Below the pieces are notes generated by a model that was not told the origin of the DNA, did no database searches, and saw nothing but the letters and a program-made list of their open reading frames with translations. Made by a program: the position numbers and the translations under genes. From Mesostigma viride (taxonomy: Eukaryota > Streptophyta > Mesostigmatophyceae > Mesostigmatales > Mesostigmataceae), in assembly GCA_009746045.1 (NCBI GenBank), contig RPFO01000104.1, positions 7,618,955 to 7,680,954 of the forward strand: DNA of 62,000 nt, in the 5' to 3' direction. The stretch's first letter is position 1. Every line of letters begins with the position of its first letter. Shown here in pieces: positions 10,599 to 20,999 of this stretch.

Positions 10599-12100
10599 CT
10601 AGCCTGCTGGGGGCGTCCACATCTTGTGGTTGATCATCAGGTCCCCGCCCCTCCAGTACACCTTGGGCTTCTGGGGGTCCTGCTTGTGGGGGAGGTATTC
10701 AGGCCACAGGTCACGTCGCTGCTGCCGCTGAGCGGGGGTCAGGTCGTCGTCCAGCGTCCAGGTGATCGAGGTCGTGCAACTGCTTGCGACGAGAGAGGAA
10801 CCGCTGCTTGTCCTCACAGGAGGGGAAGGTGAGCAGGACTGGTGGGGGAGCCGCCTTGTCCCGTGAGTGGGGAAGGCGGTGGCACCCACACAGTTCTATA
10901 CCTCACCTACCAGGCCCACATGAGGGTAATTATAGAAGGAGCTGGTCCTTGAGCTCTTCGGCAAGGGAGGTGGACGTCTTCCCTAAGTGGCTTAATCTGG
11001 GGAAAACGACGCAGCACCACTCGGCAGTCACGGCGGGCGCGGTCGGTAGCCTCCCGTTGTTGAGCCTGGCGCAGGTCTTCAAGCTAGCCTGGAGCTTCGT
11101 ATAGCGATGGCGTCGGTGGTGGAGGCGGTTGCTGTCCGCAGCAGGTCCGCATAGGAGAGGAGCGGGAGGTCACCAGCCAGCATCCAGCCGGGGTGGCTGG
11201 GATGCGATGGTGGCCGGCGTCTGCTCCGCTATCTTTTGGACCTGTGAGGCCAGGGCCTCGGTGTGGGCGGTGATGGCTTGAATCAAGCTTCTTCATGATC
11301 GAGCACGCCGCACTTGCCCTCCACCTGGTTTATATAGGCGAGAGACAAGTGCAGCGTGCATCTCAGATGCCTGCGCCGCGGTGTGCAGCGTCGTGAACTG
11401 CATGGGGCTGGAGCTTGTGGACGACCTTGATTTCCACATTGGAGACCCGCCGGGGCGTCCACCGTGTTGAGCGTCGTGCAGTCAGCTCAGCTTCTCGGCC
11501 AACGGCCAGGTCACGTGCATGCTCCTCCAGCACTGCTCGGATGTCATCCTTGCAGAGGGAGGAAGCCGATGTGGCTGTCGGCCGCGCAGGCTGGGCTGCA
11601 TGGGGCGCGGATCTTGGGCCGGCGATTTTGTCTATAGGTAACTGAAAGAAGCTGCACATGATATAGCGAGGCGGCGGTGGTTGAGCTCTGGCCTGGCAAA
11701 GAACGCATCCTGGTTGTCGGCGGGGATGGGCCCTGTGGCCCTATGGAGCTTGCGTTCCTGTGCTAAGTAACGCACTATATTTCGGCGCATTCTTCTGTGC
11801 ATGGTAAGCTGCAGCCAGTGCTGAAAAGAAAAGCGGTCGTAATCTGGTAGCCACTTTCGCCATTTGTGGTCGTGGCATGGTTTCTTGGGTTCAGGCGAAG
11901 CGCTTGGCGAGGGTTTGGCGGATAAGCCTGGCGGCTGAACAATGGCGAGGGCGAGATCGGAGGGCGATGACGACTCCCAAAGCAAAAAGAGGGCTGGAAA
12001 AGGAGCTGGCACAGCTTCCCAGCGCCCCGCCCAACCTCGAGGCGCTGGGAAGCTGTGCCAGCTCCTTTTCCAGCCCTCTTTTTGCTTTGGGAGTCGTCAT
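10599..12100 (-). pseudogene. Decayed LINE ORF1
   Basis: Minus-strand coding scraps in several frames resemble the LINE-1 ORF1 plan. From N- to C-terminal they are: KWLPDYDRFSFQHWLQL near 11830, DDIRAVLEEHARDLAVGRE near 11540, AITAHTEALASQVQKIAEQT near 11260, and the CTD motif LTPAQRQQRRDLWPEYLP followed by VYWRGGDLMINHK at 10630-10745. Stops and frameshifts break every part. It belongs to a LINE family other than LINE-1. The boundaries are approximate. Confidence 0.5.
11967..12100. repeat. Perfect 60-bp inverted repeat with 14-nt loop
   Basis: Arms 11967-12026 and 12041-12100 are exact reverse complements; the 14-nt loop is CCGCCCAACCTCGA. A transcript from either strand would fold into a long perfect hairpin. 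It overlaps the start of the decayed LINE ORF1. It could be a recent inverted duplication, a small-RNA precursor or an assembly or cloning artefact. Confidence 0.9.
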
Positions 12101-12344
12101 AGCTGGTCATGCACGTGCGTAACTTTGGCAATACTGCATTGCAGCCGTAATGATTATACTGGCGTGTGCGCCTCAAAAAAGCGCATCAAATGCAAGTGGT
12201 CTGACCTCGGAATTTGGGGCTCAGATGCAAAAGATCTGAACTCCGCCGTCAGCCATACCGCCGTCAGCCATTTTTGTTGCTATTTTCCATTAAAATATAT
12301 GCACATCATAATGTATTGCACATGCAGCTACGTAGGGTGACCAT

Positions 12345-13138
12345 CTACAATGCCCGCCTCTTGCTCTTCAGAGCACGCCGCCTAGCTAGAGGCCCCTGCC
12401 AGCTGGCCAGCACCCTCTGCGGCCCTCGTGGTGCGCCCGTTGGCCTCAGCCCAGGCCCTGCCAGCAGTGCTACGGCGCGTGAGGGGCAGCTGGGCGCGCT
12501 GCTTGCGGTCGCCCCCGTCCAGGCCGGCGGTCGAAGCAGTCCCCCATGGTACACGTTCCAGCAGGCGCCCACGCACAGCGCCGCGTCGCAGTCTTTGCAC
12601 CAGAAGCTGGTGCGCTAGTTGCGCACCTTCTCCACCGTGCACACCACGCACTGGGCATGCTCCACAAAGGGGATGCGCTCTGGCTCCAGGTGGGTGTTAG
12701 TGAGGCGCGGCCGTCCGGCCCGGGCTGGCGGAGAGGTGACCAGTGAGACGAGGAGAGCCGTCCTGCCGCCTGTCCACTGATTGGTGCACAGCTCGTCGGC
12801 CAGCTTGCTCAAGAAGCCAGCATGGCAGCCTGAAGATGTCAGCGGCGCGGCCAGCACGGGTGAGCTTGTGCACGATGTAGGCGTTGGTGACCGAGTTGGC
12901 CAGGTGGCCAGTTGCAGCCCTGTGCCACCAAATGCGCGTCACGAGCGCATCCTGCACAGGGTATTCAGCCCCGAGGTCCTGCAAGTCCACCCCCTTGTAG
13001 GTCCCCCAGTAGATCGGCACCAGGCTGGGGGCAGGCACCGTGATGCGGATGTCGCGGCCCCCAATTAATGATGGCGGCTGACCTCCACCTCCGTGAGCGG
13101 GATCCCCTTGGACGCCATCCACACCGTCTTCCTGTCCT
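12345..13138 (-). pseudogene. piggyBac-type transposase, C-terminal part
   Basis: On the minus strand, starting next to CACTA-A at 13138, the frames read RKTVWMASKGIPLTEV, then YWGTYKGVDLQDLGAEYPVQ, then WWHRAATG and SVTNAYIVHKL. These are the end of the DDE_Tnp_1_7 fold (family pattern: GVDxxDxxxxxY, then WW, then NAxIxY). The cysteine-rich tail follows in shifted frames: HLEPERIPF, CVVCTVEKVRN, then CKDCDAALCVGACWNVYH, the piggyBac C-terminal zinc-finger plan. At least two frameshifts are seen, near 13070 and 12610. The missing N-terminal part lies at 59227-60707: both halves share the CCT duplication and join in phase (WQHQ to DRKTVWM). This indicates one gene split by the nested insertion. 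Confidence 0.8.
13136..13138. other. CCT target-site duplication of CACTA-A, left copy (right copy 59227-59229)
   Basis: The triplet before the CACTA terminus equals the triplet where the piggyBac reading frame resumes. Removing one copy and the intervening DNA restores the transposase reading frame. Confidence 0.65.
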
Positions 13139-13490
13139 CACTAGGAGTTAATTTGAAGCCCCCGTAACCTGTCCGGTAACTTCGACGCCCCCGTAACCTG
13201 CCCGGTAACTTCGACGGGGCAGGTTACGGGTCCGTATTCGTTGGCGGTTTGGGTTACCGGACCGGTTACGGTACCATTCGGAATATTGGCCCCGAGATTC
13301 GGTACGGCCCAGTAACTGGGCCGGTTATGTTTACGGGGGCGTGAACGGCTTCGGTTCAGGTTACGTTGGGGTATACGGGACGGGTCAGGTAGTGGGTACG
13401 GCGCCATAGCTGCCCCAATATTAGGTACTGGGCTGGTTACGGGGCCGTTATCTTTAACTGGATCGTAAACCGCGACATAGCTGGCTAGCT
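13139..13490. repeat. CACTA-A left subterminal repeat region (GTAACC/GGTTAC motifs)
   Basis: About 350 bp of CCCGTAACC, CCGGTAAC and GGTTACGGG motifs in both orientations directly inside the terminus. The same 350 bp recurs at 35517-35865 with few changes. In En/Spm-like elements such subterminal motifs bind the accessory protein TnpA; the same role here is inference. Confidence 0.8.
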
Positions 13491-13590
13491 ACGCATGCAC
13501 ACTGTGGAAGACGTAGAAGACGCGTTAATTGACGACGAAGACATTGGTAATTAAGTCTTTCGCAGTCAGGACAGCCTCTGTTGTGTATCG

Positions 13591-15470
13591 ATGGAGGACG
13601 CGCGGGCCTGGGAAGCACGCTGGGAGGCAAAGCGCATAGCGGCAACCGCATTCGCAGAAGAATCTCTGGCAGCAAAGGTACGTCGGACCCCTCACAAGAC
13701 GGCTGCCATGGGAATTAATGAATATAGTAGCTGAGAACGCATATGCGTATATGTCGTCGCCAGGGGACGCTGTCGCAGAGTATAGCTTCTCGCAAAGGTT
13801 AATTGAGTGGATTCATAAAACGTATTGTGGCAAGGATGATGTGGGTATGGTTGTGTGCACCCTATCGTCGCAGTTGACCACCCTATCGTCGCAGCGGCAT
13901 CACAGCGCTCAAAAGCTGAGGGGCCGCCATGCAATGTCCTTGTACTTTTTATTGCGCAGATAAGGAAGCGTTGTAGTGAGCACCATGTTGCATGGGTTGC
14001 ATTCATTAGACTGCCTGTAGATAGTGGCCACGACTAGTTTATTGGAGGTTACCCTTGTTGTAATGATGTGACAATACTTCAATGTGCTGAGCCAACCATG
14101 CTTGATATAATTTACTGCATGCAAGCTGCCATAATACCGTGATCCTGTTGGATGATCCTACTTGGTTCCTTGTCCTCCATCGGCCATGTTTGTTGCCCAT
14201 GTCAGTTAGCGCAGTTTAGGATGTGTTGTTTTGTTGTTTAGCTGGGTTGGCATAGGCCTTACACTCTAACCCGGGGGAAACAGAGAAAATGCTGGTTAGG
14301 CATGTGAGTGCTAACGTCAGTGTTCACATTATAGTTGCCATGCACCCAGTGCATGGTCGTGTCTGCCCCATCATCTGCAGGCTCACCATGCGTTGATGTC
14401 TGACTTTCCCTTGTTGTAATGATGTGACAATACTTCAATGTGCTGAGCCAACCATGCTTGATATAATTTACTGCATGCAAGCTGCCATAATACCGTGATC
14501 CTGTTGGATGATCCTACTTGGTTCCTTGTCCTCCATTGGCCATGTTTGTTGCCCATGTCAGTTAGCGCAGTTTAGGATGTGTTGTTTTGTTGTTTAGCTG
14601 GGTTGGCATAGGCCTTACACTCTAACCCGGGGGAAACAGAGAAAATGCTGGTTAGGCATGTGAGTGCTAACGTCAGTGTTCACATTATAGTTGCCATGCA
14701 CCCAGTGCATGGTCGTGTCTGCCTCATCATCTGCCGGCTCACCGTGGCAGCGTTGATTTCTGACTTGTTCCCCCGCTTCGCATGCGTTGGGATTCCGTTT
14801 TGGCGTTGCCGTTGAATACAGGTGAGGGAATGCAAACAACCGGTTGACTTCTCTGAAGCATCAGCAAAGTTTGACGTACATGGCGACCCATGGAAGCGTG
14901 AGGCGGGGGCAATATATACATGCGACAGGAATTAAAAAATGGAAGCAACAAAATCAGGAGCTGTGGAACACCCTGAAATTTGTAAACAATGGAGCTGTGA
15001 CCAGTCGGCTTCAGGGAAAAGTAGCGGTGAGTCACTCAGACTCTTATTTTAGTTGGCGGCAATTTATTGCTGTGATGCAGGCTGCCATGCCAGCAGTCTT
15101 CCCTAATGTGTATGGTAGGAGTACAAGACAAAGGCAGTTATGGTGCTGGCCTCTGCACTGACCCTGCCGCTACATGGTTGGTAATGTTGCTGCTTGGTTG
15201 GCTTTCCTTTGACGTGCATATCGTCCAATTCTGTAATGCAGAAAGAACGCCTAAGGAAGCACATCATTACCTGGAGCAGGGCACGAGAGGCAGCAGAAAA
15301 GAGAGAGGAAGAGAGGGAAAGAGAGGCGGCGAAGAAGCGCGAGGAACAGGATCGGAAAGGCAAGAGGCAACGGGTGGAGGAACATGGCAACGAAGCCAGC
15401 GGCAGAGAGGAGCTGCGAGCAAGCATGTCAACTGCGGTGGATGCAGACGTGGGGGAGGCACAGCTGTCTC
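13591..15470 (+). pseudogene. CACTA-A accessory gene, coiled-coil protein (multi-exon)
   Basis: Exon 1 is 13591-13677 (MEDARAWEARWEAKRIAATA, donor GTACGT, 29 codons). An exon at 14822-15026 reads VRECKQPVDFSEASAKFDVH and ends with SRLQGKVA before GTGAGT. An exon from 15242 reads KERLRKHIITWSRAREAAEK followed by a strongly charged EREREAAKKREEQDRKGK coil. It is cut near 15470 by a LINE 3' fragment. The exon at 14822 has a one-base insertion compared with its counterpart in CACTA-B (39236-39448), so this copy is probably broken. The same exons in two separate CACTA elements argue that the gene belongs to the family. No known domain was recognised; a DNA-binding or TnpA-like role is speculation. 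Confidence 0.6.
14052..14757. repeat. Tandem duplication, period 356 bp, in intron of the accessory gene
   Basis: Unit 14052-14407 repeats almost exactly at 14408-14757 (CCCTTGTTGTAATGATGTGA through GCTCACCATGCGTTGAT). Part of the unit also occurs in CACTA-B at about 38950-39180. Confidence 0.85.
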
Positions 15471-15540
15471 ACTTCATATGGCTTTTAATACATTATTGGC
15501 TACTTCCTGCAAGGGTAGGATGTAAACTACACCTCCTCTA
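15471..15540 (-). mobile_element. LINE 3' fragment (family Y), short minus-strand copy
   Basis: CATATGGCTTTTAATACATT and GGCTACTTCCTGCAAGGG match, inverted, the family Y 3' end at 19750-19820. It lies inside the accessory gene and probably truncates it. Confidence 0.6.
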
Positions 15541-15649
15541 GGTGCACAAAGGCACCTGCACCGCCGCATGATCTCTCTGAGCTCAAGGAGGGCCTGGCAT
15601 GGGGTGGAAGATCAGCATGGCTATACAAAGGCTAGGGCACAGGCATGAG

Positions 15650-15840
15650 CATGAGACAGTGACCGGAGTTGGGGTTGTATTCATCTCACCCTCACGACCT
15701 GTGTGTAATTAAGTCATTGTTTATTCATTGATTGATGTCTTGGGAAGACGCCTGGACTATAACTTAATTGGGGAATTCAGTGCTGCGTGGTCCCCCAACG
15801 GGGACACGAGAATAATAATCAAGATTGATTAATAAACTCA
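15650..15840 (+). mobile_element. LINE 3' end (variant of family X)
   Basis: The end reads GTGGTCCCC-caac-GGGGACAC (15787-15807) and then an AATAATAATC tail. The stem differs from other copies by paired changes (TCCCC/GGGGA), which keep the hairpin. Confidence 0.5.
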
Positions 15841-16287
15841 GCGATCAGTTATGTGAGACTACCATTGCAAAGCAAGCCTGATATGAAACAGTAGATCATT
15901 ACAAAGTACTCCAGTTAATCAACTAAAATTGCATGTGGTTGCGTTGGGGAGCCGCGGACCATGAAGCCCTCGAATTTCACGAAATTAGTTGCCCCACTTA
16001 TGATGAAATGAAAATGCCAACGGTTGCAATGGTGCTAACGGTTACTGAAAGCATGCCACAGCGTACAATTGCTGACCAGGCTCACTGATGGGTATAATTA
16101 TGAGCTAATCAGTAGTAGTAAAGACTCCTGGCACAGCAGTCCTTCAGGGGATATATAAATGCTGGTTCACGAGATCGTAATGTGGATGGATCTGCAAGCG
16201 CGTACCAGGGAAACACATATCATATAGTATCGCAGGATAAGTCTTAGGCCATCTGTATGCATACCAAACCGCTGTCTATGTCAGTAA

Positions 16288-16288
<1 letters not shown>
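15841..16288. other. No gene seen
   Basis: Mixed-composition spacer inside CACTA-A without a credible reading frame or strong repeat. Confidence 0.5.
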
Positions 16289-16550
<262 letters not shown>

Positions 16551-16759
16551 CCTAAACACACAAGCATGCCAACGTTTATGCAAGGAAGAATTCAATGTAG
16601 GGAAGAAGGGAGGGGAGTAAGGAAGAAGCCTGCTGCCGAGGGAGGGTGGAGGCAGGGATTAAGTGTTTACCTTTTTGTCATTCCGTGCAAACAGATCTTC
16701 ACATGTACGTCAGCGTTGCAAGTAGCGCAGCAGCAATTCTTTTTGGGACAAGCTTCGTC

Positions 16760-16998
16760 TAAAAGTATAGTTTTGTTATAGGATCGGAAGTCTGAACGTC
16801 CCGGCTGTTACCGCTCGTTGTCTCTGGCACCACAATAACGTTGGCGCCTGGCGTCATTGGGATCGATGAGTCATTGGGATCACACGACGCACTTCCCTTA
16901 CTGCCAGGAGGACCACTGGGGCGCGTTTTCTTCATAGGACCCTTTCCCTTGCTGCCGCCAGCCGAAGTGGCTCCATTATGCTTGGGCTTTCGAGCCAT
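16760..16998 (-). CDS. Small basic ORF facing away from the palindrome array
   Basis: Starts MARKPKHNGATSAGGSKGKG and is rich in K, S, G and P; it runs to VQTSDPITKLYF with a stop at about 16759. No family was recognised. Its ATG lies about 150 bp from the 17152 array and transcription would point away from it. The unknown gene at 26436 is placed similarly beside the other array and also begins with a short basic segment (MGKRRTDMAAPKG). It may be only the first exon of a larger gene. The evidence is composition and position only. Confidence 0.35.
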
Positions 16999-17151
16999 AC
17001 CTCGCGTCTTTCCTGTTGAAAACACCCGTGTGTCCTGCGAAATAACACAGCCGCTCAGCCGGTGATCAACGTTAAGCTGCGCCGGCAGCTTCCCCCCCTC
17101 CCTATAAAGATTTATCCAACTATATTAAAAACCAACAGAGAATACTTGCTT

Positions 17152-18010
17152 GCATTGGAGGCACTATGTACTCCACCCTATGTACTCTTGGAGTACATAG
17201 GGTGCCACCCTATGTACTCTTGGAGTACATAGGGTGGAGTACATAGTCACTCCTTCCTTAATGTAATACGGGCGTGTCTCACCGCGTCGGCAGTCCCCTA
17301 TTCGGAAATCCCGGATCATATGTACTCCACCCTATGTACTCTTGGAGTACATAGGGTGGCACCCTATGTACTCTTGGAGTACATAGGGTGGAGTACATAG
17401 TCAGTGACTCCTTCCTATGTAATACGGGCGTGTCTCACCGCGTCGGCAGTCCCCTATTCGGAAATCCCGGATCATATTTACTCCACCCTATGTACTCTTG
17501 GAGTACATAGGGTGGAGTACATAGTCACTCCTTCCTATGTAATACGGGGGTGTCTCACCGCGCGTCGGCAGTCCCCTATTCGGAAATCCCGGATCATATG
17601 TACTCCACCCTATGTACTCTTGGAGTACATAGGGTGCCACCCTATGTACTCTTGGAGTACATAGGGTGCCACCCTATGTACTCTTGGAGTACATAGGGTG
17701 GAGTACATAGTCACTCCTTCCTATGTAATACGGGCGTGTCTCACCGCGTCGGCAGTCCCCTATTCGGAAATCCCGGATCATATGTACTCCACCCTATGTA
17801 CTCTTGGAGTACATAGGGTGGAGTACATAGTCACTCCTTCCTATGTAATACGGGGGTGTCTCACCGCGCGTCGGCAGTCCCCTATTCGGAAATCCCGGAT
17901 CATATGTACTCCACCCTATGTACTCTTGGAGTACATAGAGTGCCACCCTATGTACTCTTGGAGTACATAGGGTGGAGTACATAGTCACACCTTCCTATGT
18001 AATACGGGGG
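17152..18010. repeat. Array of 31-bp palindromes with ~75-bp spacers (left array, about 6 units)
   Basis: The core palindrome is CACCCTATGTACTC-ttg-GAGTACATAGGGTG, present once to three times per unit. Units are joined by a conserved spacer (CTTCCTATGTAATACGGG, GTGTCTCACCGCGTCGGC, CCCTATTCGGAAATCCCGG). Six spacer starts lie near 17249, 17405, 17526, 17712, 17832 and 17986. The outer edge TGCATTGGAGGCACTATG is mirrored at 26190-26215, so the two arrays form inverted ends around the kinase and transposase genes. Confidence 0.9.
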
Positions 18011-18160
18011 TGTAATTATATGTAATCATGTGTAATCATCGGTAAAAATCGGTAATCATTTGTCCTTTTTTGGTAATCATGTACGTGTAATCATGTGTAA
18101 TCATGTGTAATCATCGGTAAAAATCGGTAATCATTTGTCCTTTTTTGGTAATCATTTCGG
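18011..18160. repeat. TAATCATGTG/TAATCATCGG minisatellite
   Basis: Short direct repeats of GTAATCAT with GTG, CGG or TTTGTCC extensions; a longer duplication covers 18035-18075 and 18105-18150. The inverse motif (ATGATTACGC)n occurs beside the CACTA-B array at 45470-45556. Confidence 0.85.
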
Positions 18161-18320
18161 TCAGGGTCACGTGTGCTTGTCTGCATGATCGATCGTCCAG
18201 ACAAGCTGCACTGCCCCCAAGACCCTAAGTTACACAAGATGATGTTGTTGGGTGTTGAAATGGAACAACGAAGGTCGAAAGCCTGCGCTTAATGTAAATT
18301 ATTAATTACGAGCGACCACC

Positions 18321-19680
18321 ATGGAAAGTCCCGTTACAGCCACAATGGAAAATCCCGTTGACATCGCGCAAAAACAGGAAAAAAGAAAGCGGCAAGTGGC
18401 CGAAGCAGTCCGCCGGTGGCGGTTGAAAAAGAGGGGGAAGAAGAGGGGGACGACTCAATGCATACGTAGTCAGGCGATGGAGGGTGGCAACGCCGCTCCC
18501 TTTATTCGTCAAGACAACGTCGGTGCGAGAAGCACCATAATGCCTGGGCGTGATGGGTTGCACGCTTTCCGGCCAGTGCCCGGGGCTGCGAGTGTCGCCC
18601 GCCCCACGGCTATCCCCGCCTGTGCTGCAGTTCGCCCCGTCAACCCCGCTGTGATGACTCGCGACGTTGCCGTGTCGCCACTTTGTTTGGCTACCATCCC
18701 AGATCCCCCGCTGGCACCCACCGGGGCATGCCATTCGGTGCACACCAAGGAAGCATTGCACAGCAAAGGACATACCGGCGTTGCACGTGCACAAGATGCT
18801 TCCAATTGCGTCCGGACGCCTGCTGCGGTACACCCGAATGCGTGGGAAGCAATGCAGGCCAGGCTGGCAGAGATGACCACCTGTGCAGAAACCCGGGACA
18901 TTGTTGAGCGAGGCTTGATGCGGTACCCCCACGTGAGTTTGGGGAAGCGCTTAGGCGCCGGCCTCTTTGGGTCTGTGCACCTTGTCAAGTCCACTTTACC
19001 TGGCTTTGACCATCCTCTGGTCGTGAAAGTGGCAAAGATCCCGCGCGCCACTGTCAAACCTCGTGCACATACAGCAGGTAATTGTGGATCTGAGTGCTGG
19101 AGTGGCCAGGGAAGCTGCTCTCATGACCATTGCGGGGCGTCGAGAGGGCACCTGTCCACGTGTCGCAGGATTGTGGGCCCCAGTTGAGACTGTAGGTGGC
19201 ATAGTCATGGAGATGGTGACGGGTGACTTGAAGGCTGCCCGTGATGCCTCCGAATACAACCGTCCCTTTGATGTGCGCACGCCTCCCATCTTGGCGAAGT
19301 GCGCCAAAGTTTTATCCAATTTGCACTCGGTTGGAATCATTCATAACGATCTTAAGTGTGACAACTTTTTGTACAAGGTTGAGGAGGGCACGGCGGAGCC
19401 AACCATCTACATTGGAGACCTGGGCCAGGCAACCAGAGTGAACGCGATGGCGCCCATGCGTGTGCCGGGGCAGTCCCGGTGGCACCCGGCCACGGTGTTG
19501 CATCCAAGTGCAAAGGCCTTGAGGGGAACGATACAAGCTCGGCCAGAGCACGATGTTTATGCTTTCTTGGTCATGGTGGACGATCTGTTCAGGAGGTCGC
19601 CCAAGTGCTTTGTCCGCAAGTCAACAGACCCACTTCTCCATGAGGTGTGTAGAAAGATTGCTTACATCTGTACAGTATGA
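18321..19680 (+). pseudogene. Protein-kinase-like gene inside CACTA-A (one frameshift)
   Basis: Two frames meet near 19050-19075. The first starts MESPVTATMENP and has a basic stretch (KRKRQVAEAVRRWRLKKRGK, possible NLS). From about residue 210 it carries the glycine loop LGAGLFGSVHLV and the ATP-binding lysine in VVKVAK. The second frame gives the alpha-C helix (VAREAALMTI), hinge region GGIVMEMVTG, catalytic loop IIHNDLKCDNFLY (HND where HRD is usual) and IGDLGQAT (DLG for DFG), then EHDVYAFLVMVDDLF. The order is that of a eukaryotic protein kinase with catalytic Asp and Asn present. The C-lobe appears shortened by a stop at 19678; a LINE fragment follows. It lies between the palindrome array and the transposase. 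Substrate and role are unknown. Confidence 0.7.
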
Positions 19681-19699
19681 TTACCCCATATTCATCTTA

Positions 19700-19872
19700 A
19701 GTGGAAGGACATATGCTACTCGTGCATGTGGTGTGTGCCCGAGTAGGTGGCAGTTTACATTCCCCCACCTGCAGGAAGTAGCCCAGAGTGTATTAAAAGC
19801 CATATGCCCCTTCTCAGGGCTATGGGCTACATATTCTCCCAGCGGAGTTATGTTACTAATTAATTAATCACA
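19700..19872 (+). mobile_element. LINE 3' fragment (family Y) with TTAA tail
   Basis: Contains GAAGTAGCCCAGAGTGTATT, GCCATATGCCCCTTCTCAGG, the CTCC-cagc-GGAG stem and TAATTAATTAAT at 19856-19868. It is 5' truncated and sits just after the kinase-like ORF. Confidence 0.75.
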
Positions 19873-20165
19873 CGTTCATGGCAGGGGCGAGGCACATAAG
19901 TCATTTTTTTTTTTAATAATTCATCCATGTACACGTACAACGAGGGAGCTAGCACCCTAGCTTGTATCACTGCCTCCCTGTTCTTACGTGCAGGGCCAAG
20001 ACGTGGACCCTCACCGCCGACCTTGCCAACTTCTACCCCATGCATTGAGCTAGCTGAATGCACTTTGGCAATGTTCACAAGTTTCTGGCGTTGTGGCAGT
20101 TGGTGATTTCCAACTGGCTGCAAGATCTTAAGGCTCCATTCATTGTCAATGGTATGCTAGCTGGC
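19873..20165. other. No clear gene; possible displaced kinase exon at 19993-20047
   Basis: After an acceptor-like TTACGTGCAG (19985-19994) one frame reads KTWTLTADLANFYPMH and stops at 20045-20047. This could be a last exon of the kinase gene, but the phase with a donor near 19643 does not fit well. Treated as uncertain. Confidence 0.25.
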
Positions 20166-20458
20166 CAAGCCAGAAATATTGAGTAAGTCAGGACAAGGCC
20201 AAGAGGGCCCAGGTCATCAAGGACTTACCCCCCCCTGCATTGGGGAAGGAGCGTGTTTGCAAACATGGGAGGCATGCTAGACAATTAGATCGCTAGGGTC
20301 GCCAGCACCATAGATATACCATACGACTGTTTGCGTCGGCCTGCCTGTATAGATAGCTTACACCGGTATAGGATTGCGTGCACCCATCCCTCCATCCACA
20401 CCTCGGGGTTAATGCTCCGTGACTCCCGGCCCAACGGGAGCACTTCATTAATTAATTG
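20166..20458 (+). mobile_element. LINE 3' fragment (family X) with TTAA tail
   Basis: Matches 8480-8764: GACAAGGCCAAGAGGGCCCA, a CCCCCCCTG segment, a CACCCATCCCTCCATCCAC run, then GTGACTCCC-ggcccaac-GGGAGCAC and TTAATTAATT. Only the last residues of ORF2 remain. Confidence 0.7.
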
Positions 20459-20639
20459 GGTAACTTTCGTAAATCAGTGCATGCATGTACGTCCTGGCTA
20501 TTATCAGAACACTTGCCCACGCTCATTGGTATCATATGCTCACATGGGTCTTATTGCACCCACACAACTTATCATGGTCCGGATTATCACGAGATCTTGT
20601 GGACAGCATGTGCTGGCAGTAAATTACATTAAATTAGAA

Positions 20640-20967
20640 TATGACTCCGTTGGGACATCATGTAGCACGTATTCGCTAGCATGCTGATGGGTGGGCGTGA
20701 GCGAAGCCACGAAACCTAACTAAGCTAACTCTAAGCTAATCTAAAAAATCAGGGCTCACTCAACATCAGCAAAGCGCCACTTCCTCCTGGGGTGGGGTGG
20801 GGGGGCTTGCCCACGGGGGCTGACGTGTGGGCCTGGACAATGGTCTGCCACCTCATCTTGTCCTGCATGGCAGTCCAAGCAAGAGCGAGGGGGGAAATGT
20901 GTTGTTCAACCAGGGCTGGGACCACTAGGTCGGCTGCCTGTAAGTGAAGAAACAATCCACATGACAT
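20640..20967 (-). mobile_element. LINE-2-type 3' fragment with ORF2 C-terminus
   Basis: The minus-strand frame 20967-20749 contains ADLVVPALVEQHISPLALAW, TAMQDKMRWQTIVQAHTS and PVGKPPHPTPGG. This is close to the end of LINE-2 ORF2 (LLDDLVVPAQ, TAMQDKERWKKIVKAHT, PVGKPPPP). The 3' UTR follows to about 20640, with CATGATGTCCCAACGGAGTC on the minus strand. Confidence 0.75.
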
Positions 20968-20999
20968 GTCCTCGCCTGCATGTCATGCAAGTTCTTACA

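Noticed and set aside
17152-18010. CRISPR-like look of repeated palindromes separated by spacers
   Set aside because: The spacers are the same sequence in every unit, the setting is eukaryotic with introns, and no cas genes are present. It is a tandem array, not a CRISPR.
18321-18480. bZIP-like transcription factor from the basic stretch
   Set aside because: There is no leucine heptad after the basic residues; the downstream kinase motifs explain the gene better.
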